Shown here: piece after piece, positions 25,862-31,784 of the stretch
Layout of the letters: every line of letters begins with the position of its first letter
How positions within the stretch are numbered: the first letter of the stretch is position 1
NCBI GenBank assembly: GCA_003612335.1
Contig: RAYO01000037.1
Location: 1 to 38,723, forward strand
DNA: 38,723 nt
Direction of reading: 5' to 3'
Source: a bacterium 1xD42-67
Lineage (GTDB): Bacteria > Bacillota > Clostridia > Oscillospirales > Oscillospiraceae
The notes under the pieces: model-generated
The model's input: the letters and a program-made list of their open reading frames with translations, nothing else
What the model was told of the DNA's origin: nothing
The model's database searches: none
Translations under genes and position numbers: made by a program

Positions 25862-25912
25862 AATGTACTTAGTGTACAAGTACATTATAGCTACTCAAGA
25901 GCTTGTTGTCAA
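25862..25912 (-). promoter_or_regulatory. Promoter and GntR operator
   Basis: On the - strand, TTGACA (25912-25907), 17 bases, TATAAT (25889-25884) is a consensus promoter. A perfect inverted repeat, AATGTACTT (25862-25870), seven bases, AAGTACATT (25878-25886), overlaps the -10 and the transcription start, a classic repressor position. Confidence 0.8.
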
Positions 25913-26002
25913 CAACGAAATTAAATACTACTAAAATATAAAATTGTATTTCGTTCTCATATTCCACCCCGAAATGTAAAATAATATAGGGGTGATGTGA
26001 GA

Positions 26003-26359
26003 ATGTACCAATATGAAAAACGCCTGGACTGTCATGCCCTGGGCCAAGAAATCAAGCGCAGACGAAAAGCCAAAGGCTGGACGCAGGAGCATCTGGTCCA
26101 GCTTGTAGACCTCACCCCTCGCTCCATCATGTATATTGAGAACCGGGGCCAGCACACCAGCCTCAACGCCTTTTACAAACTCGTTACCCTTTTTGATATT
26201 TCCGTGGATGAATTTTTCTACCCGGACAAGCTGGGCGGCGAGAGTGAGCGCCGGAAACACATTGACCGGATGCTGAACGGAATGGACGAAAAGGAGCTTA
26301 TCATCATAGAGGGAGCCGCAGAGGGTATCAGAAAAGCCAGAGAAACGGAGGGAGCGTAA
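26003..26359 (+). CDS. XRE family transcriptional regulator
   Basis: The 118-residue product has an N-terminal HTH: LGQEIKRRRKAKGWTQEHLV, then VDLTPRSIMYIENRG. FYKLVTLFDISVDEFFYPD follows, and then a C-terminal segment (MDEKELIIIEGAAEGIRKA) seen in other ICE regulators. ATG 26003 is preferred over GTG 25997, given AGGGGTGA about seven bases upstream. It is divergent from the GntR operon and convergent with the relaxase. It may control element-B transfer; targets are unknown. Confidence 0.85.
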   Translation: MYQYEKRLDCHALGQEIKRRRKAKGWTQEHLVQLVDLTPRSIMYIENRGQHTSLNAFYKLVTLFDISVDEFFYPDKLGGESERRKHIDRMLNGMDEKELIIIEGAAEGIRKARETEGA

Positions 26360-26383
26360 GGAAAAGCGCGGCCTCCGTTTTTC
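26342..26383 (+). terminator. Terminator of the XRE gene
   Basis: GAAACGGAGG (26342-26351) pairs with CCTCCGTTTTTC (26372-26383), with the T-run inside the 3' arm. It overlaps the end of the coding sequence. Confidence 0.65.
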
Positions 26384-26421
26384 GCGCCATGTATAGGGGA
26401 GCGCACAAACGGCAAGCAATT

Positions 26422-26494
26422 CGGGTGTGGCCACACTCCGAAATTTTTGCTGGGCCGCAGGCCCGCAAAAATGCTTGTTGGGGAGCCTCCCCAA
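26422..26494. other. Candidate oriT-like hairpin cluster of element B
   Basis: Three palindromes lie in a row: GTGTGG/CCACAC (26425-26436); ATTTTTGC plus GGGCC paired with GGCCC plus GCAAAAAT (26443-26472, one bulge); and TTGGGGA/TCCCCAA (26478-26494). The first shares GTGTGGCYACACTCC with the element-A candidate oriT. Here it lies downstream, not upstream, of the relaxase gene, which lowers confidence. The middle hairpin could instead terminate the relaxase gene. Confidence 0.4.
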
Positions 26495-26502
26495 ACCCGG
26501 CT

Positions 26503-26525
26503 CTTTGGGACAAAATGTCCCAAAG
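26503..26525 (+). repeat. Dispersed palindrome, copy 4 (perfect)
   Basis: CTTTGGGACA, AAA, TGTCCCAAAG, extended by CT/AG to 27 bases of full symmetry (26501-26527). It lies between the XRE and relaxase genes. Confidence 0.9.
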
Positions 26526-26546
26526 AGGTTGGCTGCGTCACCGCCG

Positions 26547-27953
26547 CTATCGCGTCTGTTCCTTATCGGTGCGCCCGTTCGTAAGGCCGAGCAGATGGTC
26601 TATGTTGGCCTTGACCGCCACGGCCTCCCGCATATCCCGCTGGGCTTGCCGATACTCGGCATAGAGGGCCTTTTTCTTATCCGCCAGCTCCCGCCGCTGT
26701 TTTTTCAGCGCGTCCATTTTGGGGAGCTTTTCACCGCCTAACAATTCATTCATAGCGGCCCGGGCCGCCCGGTAGGTGGCAAGCTCCGCCTCGTGCTCGG
26801 CCAGATACTTTTTCGAGTACCGGGCCGCCTTGTAGCCGTCAAACACGGGCCGGGCCTTGGCATAGTCCACCACGGCCCCCATCAGCCCGGAGACTTTGGA
26901 GAGGGCGGCCTCGGTGGTCTGGAGCTCCCCGGCCAGCGCGTGGGCCCGGTCAACCGCCGCCGTGGCCTTGGCCGCCAGCGCGTCATAGTCGGTGAGATTG
27001 TTCTCCTGCAAGAACTGGAGGGCGGCGGCCATCTGTTTTAGATTGTAGACTTTCGCCCACCGTTCATAAGCCGGGCCCTTGCCCTCGGCCATGCGCTTTT
27101 GAATGTCAATGATAAGCCCCACCTGCCGGGCCGGGGGCGGCGCGTCCTTGGGGAGCTCCGGGAGGGGCCGCTCCCCGGCGATCACTGCCCGGATGTCCTC
27201 GGGGTCAAAGCCCGCGCCGAGGGTGGATGCCCGGAGCCGGGTGTATTTATCCTGCCCCGGCGCGAGGAACGACACCACGCCGCCCCGCCCGCGCTTGACA
27301 GCAAAACCGGACTCCTCCATCAGCCGCAGGAACGCGGCAAAGTCGGCGGGCTTTTTTTCGAGGGCCGCGATGATTGCCAGACGCACTCGCTGTTGAGCGG
27401 AGGGCGGTTTTTCCCCTACCCACTGGCCATAGTGGAGGAAACGGCCCTTGCTGTGCTGTTTGGGATTTTGTATCACGGACAAATCATGCTCCAGACATAC
27501 CCGGTCGGACAGCCGCCGGAGGGCAAAGCTGGAGCCGAGGAAGTTATGGAATTTCCGGGAGCAGTCAAAGGCCGTGGAATTGAAATAGATGTGGTTATGA
27601 ATGTGGCCCTTGTCGGTATGGGTGCAGACGAAAAACTGGTACTTGTTTTTCGTCCAGCGCATCGCCGTTTCATAACCGATTTTGTTTGCTTCGTCCGCCG
27701 TCACCTCGCCGGGCGGGAACGCCTGCCGGATCTGGAAGAACAGCGCCCCGCGCTCCACGGGCCGGGCCGTGGCCGCCTGGTATTCGCTTTTCACCAGCAG
27801 AAACTCAGCGGCGGCTGTGGCCGGGTCGCAGAGGTGGGAGGAAACGGCCCCCAGCTTTTGGGGATTGAGCCCGTAGGCGAACCGCTCCTCCATCGTCTGG
27901 ACGGAGCTCAGTCCCGCCGCCTGCTTGTAGGGCCGGATGTAGGTCGTGGCCGT
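26547..27953 (-). CDS. MobP-type relaxase, element B, with an ACG at the expected start
   Basis: The relaxase has FAYGLNPQKL with the probable catalytic Tyr, QIRQAFPPGEVT and the metal motif THTDKGHIHNHI, then a long helical C-terminal half. The first ATG (27893) lies 20 codons inside conserved sequence. Upstream, the frame reads ATTYIRPYKQAAGLSSVQT, the usual family N terminus, directly after AGGAGGTG. At the position of the expected ATG the codon is ACG (27953-27951), five bases from that site. Either ACG is used poorly, translation starts at the internal ATG, or the gene is weakened. mobC is no longer adjacent, because cargo lies between. Confidence 0.85.
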   Translation of the reverse strand, partial: TATTYIRPYKQAAGLSSVQTMEERFAYGLNPQKLGAVSSHLCDPATAAAEFLLVKSEYQAATARPVERGALFFQIRQAFPPGEVTADEANKIGYETAMRWTKNKYQFFVCTHTDKGHIHNHIYFNSTAFDCSRKFHNFLGSSFALRRLSDRVCLEHDLSVIQNPKQHSKGRFLHYGQWVGEKPPSAQQRVRLAIIAALEKKPADFAAFLRLMEESGFAVKRGRGGVVSFLAPGQDKYTRLRASTLGAGFDPEDIRAVIAGERPLPELPKDAPPPARQVGLIIDIQKRMAEGKGPAYERWAKVYNLKQMAAALQFLQENNLTDYDALAAKATAAVDRAHALAGELQTTEAALSKVSGLMGAVVDYAKARPVFDGYKAARYSKKYLAEHEAELATYRAARAAMNELLGGEKLPKMDALKKQRRELADKKKALYAEYRQAQRDMREAVAVKANIDHLLGLTNGRTDKEQTR

Positions 27954-27976
27954 GGTAGCACCTCCTCTCGTTGGGA

Positions 27977-27999
27977 CTTTGGGACAAAATGTCCCGAAG
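27977..27999 (+). repeat. Dispersed palindrome, copy 5
   Basis: CTTTGGGACA, AAA, TGTCCCGAAG, then TA. Identical over at least 25 bases to copy 6 and in the same orientation; the two bracket the HEPN-like cargo gene. Confidence 0.9.
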
Positions 28000-28078
28000 T
28001 ATTTTCTATTTTAAATCTGATTGCACTTATGAAGTTTTAGCAGTATCATATAATAAAAATTGTAAGGGGGAAGTGTAG

Positions 28079-29218
28079 ATGGATACACAACTTGATACCA
28101 CTATTGAGATGGCAGAATTGCTAATAATAAAACGGGATTTTGATTTGTTAAAAAAAATTGCAACTCTACTTAAACCTGAACTTCAAATGCAACTAATACC
28201 ATATACAGCATTATTTTGTTACGAAGTAATAGATTACTTAAACAAGAAAGGTCAACAAATAGAAATTACTTCCACCAGCCGTTATTCAATAAAGCAAATA
28301 AGACAAAAAGCAAAATTCTTTGATTTAAGTGTCAACAAGCTTTTACAAAGTGTGGAAAATATAGATGAATTGCAAAATGATTACTTTATTAGCCTCATGC
28401 GCTATCCACAATTAGGTTATTGGAATGTGCATGACAATCTCGGTATTTGTTATGACAAGCAAGGAAATATTGTGAGTAACACACATTATGCTTTCTACGT
28501 CTTTCAAGATGAAAAAGCAATAAGCAAACCTCACGATACGATGAGTGGGCACAATATTAACGGTGAAGAAGTAAAAGCTTTTGCTTATGATATGGGGAGA
28601 ATAATTGGGAGCATATCTTCTGCACTTAGTAGTATAAGTGATTTCGTGGTTTCTGATATTGCTCCTCAAAACATTATCCTTTACAATCACGATTTTAATA
28701 CAAATCGCTGTATCAATGTGGGTGAGGAAAAATATAAAATTGTGAGATTATTTTTACTGCACGTTCTTTCAAGTATCGGTTTTATTCTGTACGCATTAAA
28801 GCCTGCAATTATTCGAGAAACAGGTCTTTTAGTTAGACTGGAATACATCGCTTATCACTATGCCTTGTTGCGGTTGGATGGTTTAATGAAATACTGCATC
28901 GAGAATCCGACTGCCCTAAACGATGCAAAACTTACTAATATGTTCAATAGCATTGATTTTACAAATGCAGATAATCTTAGGAAAACGGACTTTAGAAATT
29001 GTATGATGCATTTTGGTCTGATGGATAAAACCGGAAACTCACTTATAGCTGAAGAAAAGGTTAATCTTGCACTTCCGCTTTGCGGTCTTGTAGAAAGTCA
29101 ATTTAATATGTCCTATGCAGATTATAAAGCAAAACTTGAAATGCAACTAAATCTTTTATACAACCTGATTAAAGATTATTTAGATTTCGACTTGCTTTTA
29201 CTGACCGACAAAGAGTAA
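28079..29218 (+). CDS. AT-rich cargo protein with a HEPN-like R-x4-H motif
   Basis: I do not recognise a named family for this 379-residue soluble protein. The C-terminal part is helical and contains DFRNCMMHFGLMD (Arg306, His311), matching the R-x4-6-H motif of HEPN RNases, which usually lies in an FRN...H context as here. HEPN proteins often act in abortive infection or toxin systems, so an anti-phage role is a reasonable hypothesis. ATG 28079 follows AAGGGGG, and TATAAT lies at 28049-28054. The gene is strongly AT-rich, opposite in strand to its neighbours, and inserted between mobC and relaxase genes that are normally overlapping. Confidence 0.6.
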   Translation: MDTQLDTTIEMAELLIIKRDFDLLKKIATLLKPELQMQLIPYTALFCYEVIDYLNKKGQQIEITSTSRYSIKQIRQKAKFFDLSVNKLLQSVENIDELQNDYFISLMRYPQLGYWNVHDNLGICYDKQGNIVSNTHYAFYVFQDEKAISKPHDTMSGHNINGEEVKAFAYDMGRIIGSISSALSSISDFVVSDIAPQNIILYNHDFNTNRCINVGEEKYKIVRLFLLHVLSSIGFILYALKPAIIRETGLLVRLEYIAYHYALLRLDGLMKYCIENPTALNDAKLTNMFNSIDFTNADNLRKTDFRNCMMHFGLMDKTGNSLIAEEKVNLALPLCGLVESQFNMSYADYKAKLEMQLNLLYNLIKDYLDFDLLLLTDKE

Positions 29219-29232
29219 TATAGAGTCTCCAC

Positions 29233-29255
29233 CTTTGGGACAAAATGTCCCGAAG
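29233..29255 (+). repeat. Dispersed palindrome, copy 6
   Basis: CTTTGGGACA, AAA, TGTCCCGAAG, then TA. It is the right-hand partner of copy 5 around the HEPN-like cargo, lying beside the mobC terminator. Confidence 0.9.
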
Positions 29256-29259
29256 TACG

Positions 29260-29296
29260 AAAAAAGCCGGGGAGCGGCACAGCACCGCTCCCCAGC
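29260..29296 (-). terminator. Terminator of mobC, element B
   Basis: GCCGGGGAGCGG (29266-29277) pairs with CCGCTCCCCAGC (29285-29296), with TTTTTT on the - strand (29265-29260). It would stop transcription from mobC before the relaxase gene. Confidence 0.85.
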
Positions 29297-29299
29297 AAG

Positions 29300-29650
29300 T
29301 CACAGCTCCACCAGCGCGGCAAGCTGTTTCAGCAAATCAGACAGAGGGCCCCACAGAGCGGAGTAGTCCCGTTGCAGGGCCGATATTTCCTCGGGGTAAA
29401 TCCCCCCGTAGGTGTTGGCATGGATAGCCACTTGATTAAGGTTGTTTGAGCACCGCCGCTGGAGGGACACCAGCTCCCGGACGGGGGCAAGGTCAATCTG
29501 GAGCACATAGCCGCACAGAGCCATCCTCCGCATATACGCGCCCATGTTGCGGATGCCCGCCTGGGCCATGCGTTCCCGGATAAGCGCCTGCTCTTCCTCG
29601 GACACCATCACATGAAGATGGACGGGGCGGCGGCGCTTTTTTCCGGCCAT
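29300..29650 (-). CDS. mobC: MobC-type relaxosome accessory protein, element B
   Basis: The 116-residue product has a basic N terminus (AGKKRRRPVHLHVMVSEEEQ), then NMGAYMRRMALCGYVLQIDL and SNNLNQVAIHANTYGGIYPE, the MobC core. It matches the element-A copy in order and length but is clearly diverged. It starts just after the stop of the upstream LPD11-like gene. Unlike element A it does not overlap a relaxase gene; a terminator and 1.3 kb of cargo follow. Confidence 0.85.
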   Translation of the reverse strand: MAGKKRRRPVHLHVMVSEEEQALIRERMAQAGIRNMGAYMRRMALCGYVLQIDLAPVRELVSLQRRCSNNLNQVAIHANTYGGIYPEEISALQRDYSALWGPLSDLLKQLAALVEL

Positions 29651-29652
29651 GC

Positions 29653-30195
29653 CTACCTATCGCCCCGGTCGGGCGCGTTCCGTTTGGGTGCGGCGGGGGC
29701 CTGCCGTTCCCCGGCCAGTTTCCCGGCCTCCCGCAGTTGGGCGGCAATCGGGGCCTTTTCCTGCCGGGCCCGTTTGCGGCCAGCGGCCTTCTGCTGGAGC
29801 TCCACCCCACGGGCACACTCGGCCAGCCGCTCCGGGGAAACAAATTCTTTCACCACATAGCTCCCAAAATCCGGGTAGAACCATGTCAGCCGCTTTCCCT
29901 CGGGGACGCGGCCCGTATCCTCCCATTTCCCCACCACCTGGGCCTGCGCGTCCATCAGCCGCCGCATATCCGGGTTGTCGCGGGAGGGCTTGAGCTCGTA
30001 GTTATAGAGCTCCTTTTCCGAGAGCGGCCGGGCATAGGCCAGCTCGCCCCACGCAAGCCGGGTATCATGCTCCACCCAAATCCGGCCCTCGTAGTTTTCG
30101 ATCCGGATGGGCGGGTTGTCCTTATCCTTGGGGAATGTGCCGATGTCAACGGGCCGCTGGGTAGAATAATACTTGTATTCCTGCGCTTTTTCCAA
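29653..30195 (-). CDS. LPD11-like (YYSTQRPV) accessory protein
   Basis: The 180-residue product begins EKAQEYKYYSTQRPVDIGTF, a motif I associate with 'large polyvalent protein' domain 11-type modules of mobile elements. It continues with ENYEGRIWVEHDTRLAWGEL and VVKEFVSPERLAECARGVEL, and ends in a basic tail. Start TTG 30195 follows GGAGGT. Function is unknown; coexpression with mobC suggests a role early in transfer or DNA protection. The family name is from memory and uncertain. Confidence 0.6.
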   Translation of the reverse strand: MEKAQEYKYYSTQRPVDIGTFPKDKDNPPIRIENYEGRIWVEHDTRLAWGELAYARPLSEKELYNYELKPSRDNPDMRRLMDAQAQVVGKWEDTGRVPEGKRLTWFYPDFGSYVVKEFVSPERLAECARGVELQQKAAGRKRARQEKAPIAAQLREAGKLAGERQAPAAPKRNAPDRGDR

Positions 30196-30213
30196 AGTTA
30201 CCTCCTCTCAGAT

Positions 30214-30324
30214 GTTAGCTTTTGGGCCGGGAAACGGGGGCCGGACATAGAAACATACCGGGCCCCCGTGAACCGCGCCCGGAAAGCCTTGATACAAGCG
30301 GGTTTTCAAGCGGCAAAAGCTAAC
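30214..30324. repeat. 111-bp inverted-repeat element, element-B copy
   Basis: The ends are GTTAGCTTTTG (30214-30224) and its exact complement (30314-30324). Inside, GAAAGCCTTG (30282-30291), six bases, GCGGGTTTT (30298-30306) matches the copy at 17009-17121 with identical spacing. An inner hairpin, GGGGGCC with GGCCCCC, is also present. The right arm overlaps the stop of the Cys-rich VLP gene. Confidence 0.6.
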
Positions 30325-30673
30325 AGTCCAGCCGCCTTTTCCGCATATAGTCGCGCTGGCGTTTCCGCCGCGCATTTTCGGCGCAGGCCGCCGAACAGAA
30401 CGCCTTTTTCCCCTCCGGCGCAAAAAGCCGCCCGCAGACGGCGCAGGGCCGCAGGTCGGGGGCCGGGCCGTCATTCAGCGCGGCCTCCAGTGCGGGGTTT
30501 AAGGGGAGCACCACCTCCCGGAAGTAGCGGCAGTAAGCCCCCGTCCAGCATTTCCCCAACATATAGCACTCACAGTCGAGGGGCAGACAGCCGTATTCCC
30601 GGTCATAGTTGGCGCACCATTTCACTACAAGGGAGCGGATAGCGGCCTTTTCCTCACGGGTCAGCTCGCGCAA
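30320..30673 (-). CDS. Cysteine-rich VLP domain protein, element B
   Basis: The 117-residue product has EEKAAIRSLVVKWCANYDR, CYMLGKCWTGAYCRYFREVV and LPLNP, followed by CAVCGRLFAPEGKKAFCSAAC and a basic tail. The layout equals the element-A copy. TTG 30673 follows GGGAGGTG. It ends in TAG inside the inverted-repeat element. Confidence 0.8.
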   Translation of the reverse strand: MRELTREEKAAIRSLVVKWCANYDREYGCLPLDCECYMLGKCWTGAYCRYFREVVLPLNPALEAALNDGPAPDLRPCAVCGRLFAPEGKKAFCSAACAENARRKRQRDYMRKRRLDC

Positions 30674-30677
30674 AATA

Positions 30678-30851
30678 TCACCTCCCGCCCGGCTTTTTCA
30701 AAAGGCTCTGAAAGCAGGAGCCGCAGGGGATGCCGCGCCAGTAGGGACAGCCACAGCACCGGGAGCCCTCCCGGGGCTGTTCCGGGCGGGGAGCCCGGGG
30801 CCGGGGGCGGCGTTTCATTTCCCGTTCCAAAGGGTTCGATGTAAAATTCAT
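30678..30851 (-). CDS. Small Cys-rich protein
   Basis: The 57-residue product runs NFTSNPLEREMKRRPRPR, then GSRCCGCPYWRGIPCGSCF and LLKKPGGR. ATG 30851 overlaps the DUF4366 stop (ATGA), and the stop is five bases from the next gene's start. Tight coupling and the CxxC-type pattern support a real gene, perhaps a zinc-binding protein. I know similar short frames from related elements but no name. Element A has the AT-rich cargo at this place. Confidence 0.6.
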   Translation of the reverse strand: MNFTSNPLEREMKRRPRPRAPRPEQPREGSRCCGCPYWRGIPCGSCFQSLLKKPGGR

Positions 30852-31516
30852 TCTCCGTCCTCCTTTTCTTCTTCCTCATCCCACGGGGGGAGTTCGTCAT
30901 ATTCACCGCCGCCATAGTCCTCGCCGTATTCCTCCGCCTCGTCAAAGTCCTCGCCGGGCGCGGCGGCCTGCTGTTTGGGGCGGTATATCTTGAAGTACCA
31001 CCCGGCCCCGCCGCCGATAGCCAGCACCGCCAGCACCAGCAGGAGCGTCCCCGCCCCGCCGGATTTTTCCGGCTCGGGTTCCGGTTCCGGCTCCGGGGTG
31101 GGAGCAGGCTCCGGCTCCGGGAGCGGTTCGGGTACGGCCTCCGGGGAGGGCTCCGCAAGGGCCATAAGGTCGGCCACGGTGACGGCGTTCAGAAAGTAGA
31201 CATTCTCCGTCTCCCGCTGGCGGTCAATCACCAGATAGAACACGGACTCGTCAGCCGCCATGATAGTGAAAAATTCCTTGCCGTCCCCGTCCGTGGCGTT
31301 ATCCACCATCGTCCCCTGGCCGTCCGGGGTGAATGGGTTGGGCTCGGGTTCCGGCGCAGGCGTGGGCTCCACGGGGTCAAGCCCCTCCCACTCCGGCCCG
31401 CCCGTACCGTCCTCCCATTCCTCGCCGCCCCCGGCGTAGGCCGTGGTGGTGATGCCGCACAGCAAAAAAGCGGCGCACAATGCCGCCGCCATCACACGAT
31501 ATTTTTTCAGTTTCAT
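30848..31516 (-). CDS. DUF4366 family secreted, membrane-anchored protein, element B
   Basis: The 222-residue product has a signal peptide (to about residue 28, TTTAYAGGG), an ectodomain with EFFTIMAADESVFYLVIDRQ and ENVYFLNAVTVADLMAL, a Pro-Glu repeat spacer, a membrane segment (about 155-175) and a very acidic tail. ATG 31516 overlaps the DUF4315 stop (ATGA). It parallels the element-A copy without the Cys patch. Confidence 0.85.
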   Translation of the reverse strand: MKLKKYRVMAAALCAAFLLCGITTTAYAGGGEEWEDGTGGPEWEGLDPVEPTPAPEPEPNPFTPDGQGTMVDNATDGDGKEFFTIMAADESVFYLVIDRQRETENVYFLNAVTVADLMALAEPSPEAVPEPLPEPEPAPTPEPEPEPEPEKSGGAGTLLLVLAVLAIGGGAGWYFKIYRPKQQAAAPGEDFDEAEEYGEDYGGGEYDELPPWDEEEEKEDGE

Positions 31517-31770
31517 TCCGCGTCCTCCTTTTCCGGCCCGGCGGACTTCGGGACATTTTGTCCCAAAGCGTCCCCGGCCTTGATGCGCTGGAGCACCAGC
31601 GGGAGCTCCTCAAGGGAAATGCTCATGCCCCGCACAATGTCAACGATTTCCTCGTTTTCAGCCTCCTTGTGTTTCTGCTCCAGCTCTTTCAGCCGGGCCT
31701 GCTGGTCGCTGATTTTGGCCTTGACCTTTTCCATCTCGGCCATGATTTTTGCGCTTTTGCTTATCGCCAT
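31513..31770 (-). CDS. DUF4315 family coiled-coil protein, element B
   Basis: The 85-residue product begins AISKSAKIMAEMEKVKAKI, is coiled-coil to about residue 45, and has VDIVRGMSISLEELPLVLQ. ATG 31770 is preferred because AGGAGG lies at correct spacing. Its C-terminal GQNVPK is encoded by a dispersed palindrome. Confidence 0.8.
   Translation of the reverse strand: MAISKSAKIMAEMEKVKAKISDQQARLKELEQKHKEAENEEIVDIVRGMSISLEELPLVLQRIKAGDALGQNVPKSAGPEKEDAE
31546..31568 (-). repeat. Dispersed palindrome, copy 7, inside DUF4315
   Basis: On the - strand, CTTTGGGACA, AAA, TGTCCCGAAG. It is the only copy with the asymmetric G on this strand. It is read as LGQNVPK near the DUF4315 C terminus. Confidence 0.9.
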
Positions 31771-31784
31771 TGAAAACCTCCTTT

